A DNA stretch of 64,000 nucleotides. It comes from Variovorax sp. TBS-050B. Lineage in GTDB: Bacteria > Pseudomonadota > Gammaproteobacteria > Burkholderiales > Burkholderiaceae_C. The notes beneath the pieces are model-generated. The model was given only the letters and a program-made list of their open reading frames with translations, did not search any database and was not told the DNA's origin. This document shows, in pieces, positions 36,037 through 44,260 of the stretch (its first letter is position 1; the number at the start of each line of letters is the position of its first letter). Location of the stretch: the NCBI RefSeq assembly GCF_029893635.1, contig NZ_JARXYR010000002.1:4749001-4813000 (forward strand). The letters are read 5' to 3'. A program made the translations under genes and the position numbers.

Positions 36037-37023
36037 TCAGCTGTCGGGGCGGTACGAGGAGTCGAGCGTGAGCGTGCCGACCGCGCGCGAGACGCAGGCG
36101 CAGATGCGCGTGGTGGCCTGCTTCTCGTGCTCGCTCAGGAACACGTCGCGGTGGTCGATCTCGCCCTCGACCGCGAGCACGTCCATCGCGCACAGCCCGC
36201 ATTCGCCGCGCTTGCAGTCCCACAGGGTCTCGACGCCCGCGGCATCGAGCGCCTCGAGCAGCGTGCAGTCGGCCGGTACGGTGATGGCGAGTTCGTGGCG
36301 CGGAATGCGCACCGTGAAAGGCTGCGCCGCGAGGCGGCCGCTGCTGCCGAAGGTCTCGAATCGCAGGTCGGCCGGGGCGCGGCCCGCGTCGGCCCAGGCG
36401 CGCTTGACCGCTTCGAGCATCGGCACCGGGCCGCAGGTGTAGAGCTGGCCGCCCGCGGGCAGCGCGGCGATGGCGGCGGCGAAGTCGATCGGCGCCGTGC
36501 CTTCGTGCGGCACCACGTCGTCGCCGAGCGCCGCGCGCAGCCGGTCGAGGTAGGCGAACTCGCCCGCATGCCGCGCGCCGTAGAGCATGCGCACCGGCAC
36601 GCCGCTGCGCCGCGCTTGGGCGCCCAGGCGTTCCGCCATCAGCACCAGCGGCGTGATGCCGATGCCGCCGGCCACCAGCAGGTAGCCCGGCGCGCGCGTG
36701 TCGAGCGGAAAGTGGTTCTGCGGCGTGCTGACCTGCAGCCGGTCGCCCTCGGCCAGCCGCCACATCGCGAGCGAGCCGCCGCGGCCGTCGTCGAGCCGCT
36801 TCACGGCGATGCGCCAGCAACCGCCCTCGCCTTCGCCGACCAGCGAGTACGAGCGCGTCTGCAGCCGGCCCTGGGCGGTCATCACCTGCACCTGCAGATG
36901 CGCGCCGGGCTCGTGGGGCAGCACTTCGCCCGACGCGGGCCGCAGTTCGAACTCGCGCACGGTGGGCGTGAGGTCGCGCAGCGCAACCACCTGCGCCTGC
37001 ATCCATTGAAGATCGCTTTTCAT
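36037..37023 (-). CDS. VanB-like ferredoxin reductase (PDR/VanB family)
   Basis: A 328-residue three-domain electron-transfer protein for a Rieske oxygenase. The FMN/flavin domain (RSYSLVGEGEG), the NAD-binding domain (LLVAGGIGITPLVLMAERL and YTCGPVPMLEAV) and a C-terminal plant-type [2Fe-2S] domain (CKRGECGLC) appear in the order typical of phthalate dioxygenase reductase and VanB. It passes electrons from NADH to the oxygenase encoded two genes upstream. It lies 35 bp after the GntR regulator gene on the same strand. Confidence 0.92.
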   Translation of the reverse strand: MKSDLQWMQAQVVALRDLTPTVREFELRPASGEVLPHEPGAHLQVQVMTAQGRLQTRSYSLVGEGEGGCWRIAVKRLDDGRGGSLAMWRLAEGDRLQVSTPQNHFPLDTRAPGYLLVAGGIGITPLVLMAERLGAQARRSGVPVRMLYGARHAGEFAYLDRLRAALGDDVVPHEGTAPIDFAAAIAALPAGGQLYTCGPVPMLEAVKRAWADAGRAPADLRFETFGSSGRLAAQPFTVRIPRHELAITVPADCTLLEALDAAGVETLWDCKRGECGLCAMDVLAVEGEIDHRDVFLSEHEKQATTRICACVSRAVGTLTLDSSYRPDS

Positions 37024-37058
37024 CGAGAGAACACCAACAGGGAAAAAGGAGTGGGGCG

Positions 37059-37847
37059 TCAGCCGCGGCGGCGGATCAGTTGCACGCCCGGCAGCGGGCG
37101 CTGCTCGGCGCCCGGCGTGCCGTGCAGCGCCTCGCGCAGGTTGCGCCGCGCGATGCGGCTGTGCTCGCGCATCAGCGCCTCGGCGCGCGAGCCCTCGCCG
37201 GCTTCGATGGCATCGAGCACCTGCCGGTGCTGGTCCTGCGCGATCACGAGCATGTCGCGCGCGGCCGGCGAGTTGGCCTGCACGATCACGAAGCCCGAGG
37301 GCGAGGCGAATGGCAGGTTGACCACGCGGTCGAGCTGCTGCGCGATCACCGGGCTGGCGGCCATCTCGCACAGCAGCGCATGGAACTTCTCGTTGTGCGT
37401 GACGTAGCGCGAGAAGGCCGCATCGTCGAGCGCGGGCTCGCGCAGCAGTTCGTCGATGCGCGCCAGGCAGGCGCGCGCCTCGCGCAGCACCACGGACGCC
37501 GCACCGCGCTCGGCCGCGAGCCGCGCGACCAGGCCCTCGAGCGTGCCGCGCAGTTCGATCGCATCGGCCACGTCGCGTTCGGAGAAGGTGCGCACTGCAT
37601 AGCCGCCGTTGGGTAGCGCTTCCAGCAGCCCTTCCTGTTCGAGCCGCATCAGCGCGCTGCGCACCGGCGTGCGCGAGACGCCGAGCTGCTCGGCGATCGC
37701 GACCTCGGCGATGCGCGCGCCGCCGGGCAATTCGCCCGCGAGGATCATCTCGCGCAGCCGCAATTGCGCCTTCACCGCCTGCGAGCCGCCGCCGTCGACC
37801 GTCTCGGCCGCGGCCGGCAACGGCGTGACCGCCGCCGGGCCCTTCAC
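37059..37847 (-). CDS. GntR family transcriptional regulator (FCD type, VanR-like)
   Basis: A 262-residue regulator with an N-terminal winged helix ([27 protein letters not shown]) and a helical FCD ligand domain. The start is a GTG at 37847 that overlaps the stop of the Rieske oxygenase by four bases (GTGA); no ATG would leave the DNA-binding domain complete. Encoded between oxygenase and reductase, it probably represses this operon until the aromatic substrate is present. Two identical TGTATACA-centred sites upstream of the oxygenase, a core typical of FCD-type GntR regulators, are its likely operators. Confidence 0.9.
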   Translation of the reverse strand: MKGPAAVTPLPAAAETVDGGGSQAVKAQLRLREMILAGELPGGARIAEVAIAEQLGVSRTPVRSALMRLEQEGLLEALPNGGYAVRTFSERDVADAIELRGTLEGLVARLAAERGAASVVLREARACLARIDELLREPALDDAAFSRYVTHNEKFHALLCEMAASPVIAQQLDRVVNLPFASPSGFVIVQANSPAARDMLVIAQDQHRQVLDAIEAGEGSRAEALMREHSRIARRNLREALHGTPGAEQRPLPGVQLIRRRG

Positions 37848-38953
37848 GCGGCCACCTTCTGCGGCACCGGCCGGATCGGGATCGCCGCGCGCGCGGGCCG
37901 CTCCTTCTCGACCATGCGATCGATGAGGCGGCGAGCCCACATCGAGCCGGCGTCGATGTTGAGGTTGTAGAACTGGTGGCCGGGCCGCGCGTCGATCGCC
38001 TTCTGCTGCGCCTCGAGCACGATCTCGTCCTCGCGGAAGATGCCCGCCACGCCCTCGCGCAGCTCGTGCGTGAGGCGCTGCTCGCCCAGGCAGTAGTTGC
38101 GCGCGAAGGCCCAGAAGTAGAGGCAGGTCTTGTCGGTCTCGGGCGTGATGGTGTTGAGCACGTAGCCGTTCACGCCCTTGCTGCGGTCGCCGGGGCGGCC
38201 GTCCTTCGGCACCGCGCCGCTGCCCGCCTCGGCCACGCCGACGTCGATGTTGACGGTGCACGGCGCCTCGAAGCGGATGATCTGCCAGCGGTCCACCTTG
38301 CCGGCGTAGCCGCGCGCATGGCGGATCTGGCCGCCCCAGAACGGCGGCGCATCGATGTTCTCCATCCAGCGCGTGACGGTGGCCGAGCGGTCGCCGTGCG
38401 TGGCGACGAAGGGCGCCTCGGCCACTTCGCGGTTGCCGATCGAGGAGCCGTGCACGAAGGTCTCGTGCGTGAGGTCCATGAGGTTGTCGACCACCAGCCG
38501 GTAGTCGCAGGCCACGCGGATCATCTTGCCGTCGCCGGCCCAGGCCGGGTCGTCGTTCCAGTGCATGTCGGGCACCAGCGCCGGATCGGCCTTGGCCGGA
38601 TCGCCGGGCCAGACCCAGACGAAGCGGTGCTTCTCGACCACCGGGAAGCTGCGCACGCAGGCCGAGGGATTGAGCGTCTCCTGGCTCGGCATGTGGGTGC
38701 AGCGCCCCTGGCTGTTGTAGACCAGGCCGTGGTAGCCGCAGACCAGCTCGTCGCCTTCGAGCCGGCCCATCGACAGCGGCAGCAGCCGGTGCCAGCAGGC
38801 GTCCTCGAGCGCGGCGACCTGCCCGTCGGTGCGGCGGAACAGCACCAGCTTCTCGTTGCAGACGGTGCGCGAGAGCAGCGCGTGCCGCACTTCGACGTCG
38901 TAGGCGGCGGCATACCAGGCGTTGAGCGGGAAGGCGGGCGTGGAGGTGTTCAT
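37844..38953 (-). CDS. Rieske-type aromatic O-demethylase/oxygenase (VanA-like)
   Basis: A 369-residue oxygenase with the N-terminal Rieske [2Fe-2S] ligands Cys53-x-His55 and Cys72-x2-His75, and the mononuclear iron site in [13 protein letters not shown], closely resembling vanillate O-demethylase VanA. Such enzymes remove an aryl methyl group as formaldehyde. The downstream reductase has the VanB layout, giving a complete two-component system. Vanillate is the obvious candidate substrate but related dicamba- or syringate-type demethylases share these motifs. The start at 38953 is seven bases from an operator-like site. Confidence 0.9.
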   Translation of the reverse strand: MNTSTPAFPLNAWYAAAYDVEVRHALLSRTVCNEKLVLFRRTDGQVAALEDACWHRLLPLSMGRLEGDELVCGYHGLVYNSQGRCTHMPSQETLNPSACVRSFPVVEKHRFVWVWPGDPAKADPALVPDMHWNDDPAWAGDGKMIRVACDYRLVVDNLMDLTHETFVHGSSIGNREVAEAPFVATHGDRSATVTRWMENIDAPPFWGGQIRHARGYAGKVDRWQIIRFEAPCTVNIDVGVAEAGSGAVPKDGRPGDRSKGVNGYVLNTITPETDKTCLYFWAFARNYCLGEQRLTHELREGVAGIFREDEIVLEAQQKAIDARPGHQFYNLNIDAGSMWARRLIDRMVEKERPARAAIPIRPVPQKVAA

Positions 38954-38959
38954 GGATAC

Positions 38960-38972
38960 TCAATGTATACAG
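38960..38972. promoter_or_regulatory. GntR-type operator, site 1
   Basis: TCAATGTATACAG contains the palindrome TGTATACA. An identical 13-mer lies exactly 65 bp away. Being seven bases from the oxygenase start codon, a protein bound here could block the leftward promoter or early elongation. Confidence 0.7.
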
Positions 38973-39024
38973 ATGATTGAAAATTTCCAGCCCCTTAGCG
39001 GAAATCCAAGGGTAAATACTAAGA

Positions 39025-39037
39025 TCAATGTATACAG
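39025..39037. promoter_or_regulatory. GntR-type operator, site 2
   Basis: Exact second copy of TCAATGTATACAG, in the same orientation as site 1. It lies 62 bp upstream of the MetE-like gene, so the two sites could co-regulate the divergent genes. Confidence 0.7.
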
Positions 39038-39098
39038 CGACGCAGCTTATCGAGGCGATAGCATGGACGCCTCGTTTTCAGCCACGACGGAGAACTCC

Positions 39099-40220
39099 AT
39101 GTCCCAACACGCCGCCCTGCCCGCCCGCTACGACCATGTCGGCAGTTTCCTGCGCCCGCGCTACCTGCTCGAAGCGCGCGAGAAGAACGCCAAGGGCGAG
39201 ATCACGCCCGAGCAGCTGCGCCAGGTCGAGGACCAGGCGATCACCGAGATCGTGAAGTTCCAGGAGGACATCGGCCTCAAGAGCATCACCGACGGCGAGT
39301 TCCGCCGCACCTACTTCCACATCGACTTCCTCGAGCAGCTCGGCGGCGTGAAGACCGACATCCCGGTCACCATTCGCAAGCCCGACGGCACCGAGGAGCT
39401 CGCGCCGCCCGTGATGCGCGTCATCGACAAGGTGCGCCACGCCAAGAACATCCAGCTCGCCGACTTCGAGTACCTCAAGAGCCAGGTTTCGGCCGGCCGC
39501 ACGCCGAAGGTGACCATTCCTTCGCCGACCATGCTGCACTTCCGCGGCGGCCGCGCCGGCATCAGCAAGGAGGCCTACCCCGAGCTCGATCCCGCGTTCT
39601 ACGACGACGTGGCCAAGGCCTATGGCGACGAGCTGCGCTCGCTGGCCGCGGCCGGCTGCACCTACGTGCAGATGGACGACACCAACCTCGCCTACCTCTG
39701 CGACGAGCACATGCGCGAGGCGGCGCGCAAGCGCGGCGACGATCCCAACGAGTTGCCGCACCGCTATGCCGGCTTCATCAACAAGGTGGTGGCGCAGAAG
39801 CCGCCGGGCATGCTGCTGGCCATGCACCTGTGCCGCGGCAACTTCAAGAGCACGCATGCCGCGGCCGGCAACTACGAGCCGGTGGCCGAGGCGCTGCTCC
39901 AGGAGATGGACCTCGACGCCTACTTCATGGAATACGACGACGCGCGCTCGGGCGACTTCAAGCCGCTGCGCTACCTGCCCAAGGGCAAGACCGTGGTGCT
40001 CGGCCTGGTGACCACCAAGTTCGGCGAGATGGAGGACAAGGACGCGCTCAAGCGCCGCATCGACGAGGCCGCCAAGTACGCGCCGATCGAGCAGCTCGCG
40101 CTGTCGCCGCAGTGCGGCTTCTCGAGCACGGTGCACGGCAACAACATCGCGGTGGAAGCGCAGCGCGCCAAGCTGCGTCTGGTCGTCGAAACCGCGCAAG
40201 AAGTCTGGGGCTCGACCTGA
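39099..40220 (+). CDS. MetE-like cobalamin-independent methyltransferase (YxjG/YxjH type)
   Basis: A 373-residue single-domain homologue of the C-terminal catalytic half of MetE. The N-terminus (DHVGSFLRPRYLLEAR, then SITDGEFRR) is typical of the YxjG/YxjH group. Zinc-site candidates are His and Cys in MHLCRGN and the later Cys in LSPQCGFSS. It should transfer a methyl group to a thiol such as homocysteine; the donor is unknown. The ATG at 39099 has GGAGA six bases upstream; an ATG at 39063 is also in frame. It is divergent from the VanA-like operon and shares its operator region. The 94-bp repeat begins nine bases after its stop. Confidence 0.88.
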   Translation: MSQHAALPARYDHVGSFLRPRYLLEAREKNAKGEITPEQLRQVEDQAITEIVKFQEDIGLKSITDGEFRRTYFHIDFLEQLGGVKTDIPVTIRKPDGTEELAPPVMRVIDKVRHAKNIQLADFEYLKSQVSAGRTPKVTIPSPTMLHFRGGRAGISKEAYPELDPAFYDDVAKAYGDELRSLAAAGCTYVQMDDTNLAYLCDEHMREAARKRGDDPNELPHRYAGFINKVVAQKPPGMLLAMHLCRGNFKSTHAAAGNYEPVAEALLQEMDLDAYFMEYDDARSGDFKPLRYLPKGKTVVLGLVTTKFGEMEDKDALKRRIDEAAKYAPIEQLALSPQCGFSSTVHGNNIAVEAQRAKLRLVVETAQEVWGST

Positions 40221-40228
40221 AAGGGAAG

Positions 40229-40322
40229 CACCCCCCAAGCCGCTTCGCGGCTCCCCCCTCTCTCGCCTTCGGCGGGAGGGGGGCGCACCCGGCGGCCCGG
40301 CCAAGCCGGTTCCGCGGGTGCT
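40229..40322 (+). repeat. 94-bp dispersed intergenic repeat, copy 2
   Basis: Read on the plus strand it begins CACCCCCCAAGCC, eight bases after the MetE-like stop codon. It matches copy 1 at 31115-31208 (inverted) except at two internal positions and the last base. It has the same orientation relative to the upstream gene as copy 1 and the same three potential hairpins. Confidence 0.85.
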
Positions 40323-40350
40323 CCCCGGCGGCTTCTGGTGAAATCAGGGC

Positions 40351-41016
40351 ATGACAACCACGATCTATTCCGGCCCCCTCAGCATGTTCGGCGCGAAGGT
40401 GCAGATCGCCGCGCTCGAAAAGGGCATTGACTTCGAGCTCGTGATGGTGCCGTTCACCAAGGACGACGCCTACGAGCCCAAGCACCCCGAGGTGCTGCGC
40501 GTGAACCCGGTCAAGCAGCAGGTGCCGGTGCTGGTCGACGACGAGGTGGCGCTGTTCGACTCCACGCAGATCTTCGAATACCTCGAAGACCGCCATCCCG
40601 AACCGGCACTCTGGCCCCGCGGCATCGCCGAGCGGGCCCGCGCGCGGCAGCTCGAGCAGAAGTCGGACGAGGTCTTCTTTCCCAACGTCATCAAGCTCTT
40701 CGGCCTGCAGCACGACATGCAGAGCGCCCCGGCGGTCGCGGCGGTCGCCGCCTGCACGCGCTACTACGACGAGATGGAGGCCCTGCTCGCCGACCGCGAC
40801 CACCTGGCCGGGCCCTACTCCTTCGCCGACATCGCGTTCTACATGGCCTGCATCTTCGCGGACCGCAAGGGCGCGCGCATGGCGCAGGACACGCCGCGGC
40901 TGCTGGCCTGGCGCAGCCGCGTGGGCAACCGTCCGGCCGTGCATGCGGTGGTCGATCCGATGATGAAGTTCCTGGCATCGGAAGGCCGCGAGGTGGCCTC
41001 GTTCCTGCAGCGCTGA
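40351..41016 (+). CDS. Glutathione S-transferase family protein
   Basis: A 221-residue cytosolic GST with an N-terminal thioredoxin fold (YSGPLSMFGAKVQIAALEKGI, NPVKQQVPVLVDD and the glutathione-binding DSTQIFEYLED) and a C-terminal helical domain (GPYSFADIAFYMACIF). It may detoxify electrophiles or act as an isomerase or dehalogenase in a catabolic pathway. It follows the MetE-like gene and repeat copy 2 on the same strand; whether they share a transcript depends on what the repeat does. Confidence 0.9.
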   Translation: MTTTIYSGPLSMFGAKVQIAALEKGIDFELVMVPFTKDDAYEPKHPEVLRVNPVKQQVPVLVDDEVALFDSTQIFEYLEDRHPEPALWPRGIAERARARQLEQKSDEVFFPNVIKLFGLQHDMQSAPAVAAVAACTRYYDEMEALLADRDHLAGPYSFADIAFYMACIFADRKGARMAQDTPRLLAWRSRVGNRPAVHAVVDPMMKFLASEGREVASFLQR

Positions 41017-41057
41017 CTGGCTGGCGCGGCGGCGGCGTCCTCAGGCATCATCGCCGC

Positions 41058-42437
41058 ATGCCGAACACGAGTTTCGACTGGCTCCCCTCCCCGTCCCAGC
41101 ACTTTCTCGTCGTCACCTTCGCGCTCCTGGTCTACGTGCTGACCACGCGCGCGCGCCGCGAGCAGCGCGCGCCCACCACCGCCATCGCCTGGGTCATGGG
41201 GCTGGTGCTCATGCCCTACGTCATCCTGCCGATGTACCTGCTGTTCGGGCAGCGCAAGCTGCGCCCGGCGGGCTCGCCGCGGCCGCCGCGCTCGCTGCCG
41301 CCCAAGCACTGGGCGGCCGACCTGATCGAGAGCTTCGGCCTCGCGCCGCCGGGGCGCTGCGCGATCCGCCTGCATGCCGACGGCGAGGCCGCGCGCGAGG
41401 CGCTGTGGCAGGTGATCGACGGCGCGCGCGAGCGCATCGACGTGTGCACCTTCATCATCGGCGACGACGCCATGGGCCGCGCGGTGATCGAGCGGCTCGC
41501 CGCGCGCGCGCGCGAAGGCATCAAGGTGCGCGTGCTGCTCGACGGCTTCGGCGCGCTGACGCTGCCGCGCCGCCACTTCGACCGGCTGCGCGACGCCGGC
41601 GGCGAGGTCGCGGTGTTCCGGCCCTTCTTCAGCCTGCGTCGCATCGGGCCGCGCAACCTGCGCAACCACCGCAAGTTCACCATTGCCGACGACGGCTGGC
41701 TGTGGTCGGGCGGACGCAACCTCGCGGGCGAGTACTTCACCGGCAGCGAGCGCTGCCCCGAAGCCTGGCGCGACCTCTCGTTCGACCTGCGCGGCAGCGT
41801 GGCCGCCGCGGCGGCGCGGCAGTTCGACCACGACTGGAGTTCGGTGCGCGGGCGCAAGGCGCGCGCCATCACTGCGCCCGACGTGGACGAGCGCGAGGGC
41901 GGCGCGCTCGCGCAGTTCCTGCCGAGCGGTCCCGACCAGACGGAGGACACGGCCCATGCGCTGCTGATCGACGCCTGCTTCCGCGCCGAGCACCGGGTGC
42001 TCGCGGTCACGCCCTACTTCGTGCCCGGCGACGGGCTGCGCGATGCGCTCCGGCTCGCGGCGCGCCGCGGCGTGCAGGTGACCATCGCGATGCCCGCGCG
42101 CTCGAACCACCGGCTGGCCGACTTCGTGCGCGCCCGCGCCATGCGCGACCTCGCGCGCGCCGGCGTGAGCTTTCGCATGCTGCCGTTCATGGTGCATGCC
42201 AAGGCCGTGGTGGTCGACGAGGAGTTGGCGCTCTGCGGCTCGATCAACCTCGACCTGCGCAGCCTGCTGATCAACCACGAGGCGGCGGTGGTGTTCTACG
42301 GCGCGCGCGAGATCGACTGGCTGGCCGAGTGGATCGAGACCACCGCCTCGGCCGGCGAGGCCTACCGTGCGCGCCGGCCGGGCCTCCTGCGCGACCTGGC
42401 CGAGGGGCTGCTGCTCACCGTCGCTTTCCAGCTGTAG
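41058..42437 (+). CDS. Cardiolipin synthase-like phospholipase D protein
   Basis: A 459-residue membrane-associated phospholipase D superfamily protein with two N-terminal hydrophobic helices, as in bacterial cardiolipin synthases (ClsA-type), which condense two phosphatidylglycerol molecules. Both HKD motifs are present: NHRKFTIADD with the downstream SGGRN, and VHAKAVVVDE followed by GSINLD. The last 23 bp overlap the convergent CecR-type gene. Cardiolipin synthesis is the likeliest role, but substrates of other two-HKD membrane proteins cannot be excluded. Confidence 0.88.
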   Translation: MPNTSFDWLPSPSQHFLVVTFALLVYVLTTRARREQRAPTTAIAWVMGLVLMPYVILPMYLLFGQRKLRPAGSPRPPRSLPPKHWAADLIESFGLAPPGRCAIRLHADGEAAREALWQVIDGARERIDVCTFIIGDDAMGRAVIERLAARAREGIKVRVLLDGFGALTLPRRHFDRLRDAGGEVAVFRPFFSLRRIGPRNLRNHRKFTIADDGWLWSGGRNLAGEYFTGSERCPEAWRDLSFDLRGSVAAAAARQFDHDWSSVRGRKARAITAPDVDEREGGALAQFLPSGPDQTEDTAHALLIDACFRAEHRVLAVTPYFVPGDGLRDALRLAARRGVQVTIAMPARSNHRLADFVRARAMRDLARAGVSFRMLPFMVHAKAVVVDEELALCGSINLDLRSLLINHEAAVVFYGAREIDWLAEWIETTASAGEAYRARRPGLLRDLAEGLLLTVAFQL

Positions 42438-43149
42438 CAGGGGCCGGCCCGGCAGCCTGCTTCGCCAGCGCATCGAGGCCGGCGAAGACGTAGCGCATCA
42501 GATCGTCGGCCAGGCCGTCCGCATCCTTCAGCGCCGGCAGCACCTTGTTGCCCAGGTCCTTGGGCGCGACCATCAGCACGATGCAGGGCAGCACCGTGAA
42601 CAGCAGCGCGCGCTGCACCGAGGGATGGTCTTCGGGCAGGCCCACGATGTCGCCGATCAGGCCGCGGATCAGCCGCGCCTTGGGCTGCACCGCCTGCCGG
42701 ATCATCACCGGCAGCGCCGGCGACGGCGACAGCGCCTCGCGCAGCACCACGCGGAATCCCCAGGGCGCCTCGGGCCGGCTGCCGGCGGCGATCAGGTGCG
42801 CCAGCAGCGCGCGCAGCTTCTCGCGCGGATCGGCCTGGGCGCCGGCGAGGCTCGCGAGTTCGTCCAGGCTCACGAGCTGGCGGTGCGCCTCGACCAGCAC
42901 CGCCTCGTAGAGCCCGTCGCGGCTGCCGAAGTGGTAGTTGACCGCCGCCATGTTGGTGCCCGCGCGCGTGCAGATCTCCTTGCTGGTGCTCTCGGCGAAG
43001 CCGCGCTCCGCGAACAGCCGGCCCGCCGTCTCGAGGATGTGCAGCCGCGTGGTGCTGCCGTCGGTGCGCTGGCTGCGCGCCGCATCGGGCGCGCGGGCCG
43101 CGGCGGAGGAAGAAGAAGAAGAAGGGGTACGGGAAGAGCGGGTCGCCAT
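42415..43149 (-). CDS. cecR: CecR-like TetR family regulator
   Basis: A 244-residue TetR-type repressor. A Ser/Ala-rich N-terminal tail of about 30 residues, partly encoded by a (GAA)5 run on the plus strand, precedes the helix-turn-helix (STSKEICTRAGTNMAAVNYHFGSRDGLYEAVL). The C-terminal domain matches the CecR/YbiH group, which controls ybhGFSR exporters in E. coli. The genes of a YbhG-F-S-R-like exporter start 101 bp away on the other strand, and a 22-bp perfect palindrome lies between, so it almost certainly represses them and itself. Confidence 0.9.
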   Translation of the reverse strand: MATRSSRTPSSSSSSAAARAPDAARSQRTDGSTTRLHILETAGRLFAERGFAESTSKEICTRAGTNMAAVNYHFGSRDGLYEAVLVEAHRQLVSLDELASLAGAQADPREKLRALLAHLIAAGSRPEAPWGFRVVLREALSPSPALPVMIRQAVQPKARLIRGLIGDIVGLPEDHPSVQRALLFTVLPCIVLMVAPKDLGNKVLPALKDADGLADDLMRYVFAGLDALAKQAAGPAPATAGKRR

Positions 43150-43180
43150 GGGCCGAGGTTAATCGAAAGCAGAAAATACT

Positions 43181-43202
43181 TCAAATTCAAATTTGAATTT
43201 GA
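43181..43202. promoter_or_regulatory. 22-bp perfect palindrome, likely CecR-type operator
   Basis: TCAAATTCAAATTTGAATTTGA is a perfect 22-bp palindrome, wholly AT-rich against a high-GC background. It lies 32 bp from the TetR-type start codon and 47 bp from the ybhG-like start, the expected place for a divergent operator. Confidence 0.85.
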
Positions 43203-43249
43203 TAACATCCGCCGCACCCGATCTGAAACCACCCGGCAGGAAAACGCCC

Positions 43250-44260
43250 ATGAACAGGAAACCCCTCATCGCCGCTGCCCTCGTGGCACTGGCCGCAGCC
43301 GCTGCTGCCGGCTGGTGGCACTTCGGCCGCCCGGCCGCCCCCTCGGACCGGATCGTGCTGTACGGCAACGTCGACCTGCGCCAGGTCTCGCTCGCCTTCA
43401 ACGGCACCGAGCGCGTGGCCGAACTCGCGGCGCGCGAAGGCGACCGCGTGCGCGCGGGCCAGGTGCTCGGCCGGCTCGACACCCGCGCGCTGGCGCTGCG
43501 CGTGGCGCAGTCGCAGGCGCGCATCGGCGTGCAGGAGCAGGCGCTGCTGCGGCTGAAGACCGGCAGCCGCCCCGAAGAGGTGGCGCAGGCATCGGCGCAG
43601 GTCGCCGCGGCGCAGGCCGATGCCGATCTCGCGCAGCAGCAGCTCGCGCGGCTGCAGGCCATCGGCCAGACCACGGCCGGCCGTGCCGTGAGCCAGCAGG
43701 ACCTCGACAGCGCGCAGGCGCGGCGCAAGGTGGCGCTGGCGCAGCTCGACAACGCGCGCAAGGCACAGCAGCTCGTGGTGGCCGGTCCGCGCAGGGAAGA
43801 CATCGCGCAGGCGCAGGCGCAGCTCGAATCGGCGCGTGCCGACCTCGCGCTCATGAACCACCAGCTGCAGGAGGCCGAGCTCCGGTCGCCCATCGATGCC
43901 GTGGTGCGCGCACGCCTGCTCGAGCCGGGCGACATGGCCTCGCCGCAGCGCCCGGCCTTCACGCTCGCGATCACCGATCCCAAGTGGGTACGCGCCTATG
44001 TGGCCGAGCCCGACCTCGGCCGCGTGCGCCCCGGCCAGGCCGCGCGCGTGACCACCGACAGCCATCCGGGCCAGCCGATCGCCGGCCGGGTGGGCTACAT
44101 CTCGTCGGTGGCGGAGTTCACGCCCAAGACGGTGCAGACCGAAGAGCTCCGCAGCAGCCTGGTCTACGAGATCCGCGTGATGGTCGACGACCGCGACGAC
44201 CGGCTGCGGCTCGGCATGCCCGCGACGGTGACGCTGCAACTCGCCACGGGCGGCACCTGA
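43250..44260 (+). CDS. ybhG: YbhG-like membrane fusion protein (HlyD family)
   Basis: A 336-residue periplasmic adaptor with an N-terminal membrane anchor (residues about 5-22), a lipoyl-like barrel, a long Ala/Gln-rich alpha-helical hairpin (about 95-220) and a C-terminal beta-barrel. It should link the inner-membrane ABC exporter to the outer-membrane channel encoded at the end of the operon. The start at 43250 begins at the anchor. The ATPase gene begins immediately after its stop codon. Confidence 0.9.
   Translation: MNRKPLIAAALVALAAAAAAGWWHFGRPAAPSDRIVLYGNVDLRQVSLAFNGTERVAELAAREGDRVRAGQVLGRLDTRALALRVAQSQARIGVQEQALLRLKTGSRPEEVAQASAQVAAAQADADLAQQQLARLQAIGQTTAGRAVSQQDLDSAQARRKVALAQLDNARKAQQLVVAGPRREDIAQAQAQLESARADLALMNHQLQEAELRSPIDAVVRARLLEPGDMASPQRPAFTLAITDPKWVRAYVAEPDLGRVRPGQAARVTTDSHPGQPIAGRVGYISSVAEFTPKTVQTEELRSSLVYEIRVMVDDRDDRLRLGMPATVTLQLATGGT

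Noticed and set aside
43109..43123. (GAA)5 trinucleotide run in the TetR-type gene as a phase-variation tract
   Set aside because: Changes in triplet number keep the reading frame and only alter a Ser-rich tail, so on/off switching is unlikely.
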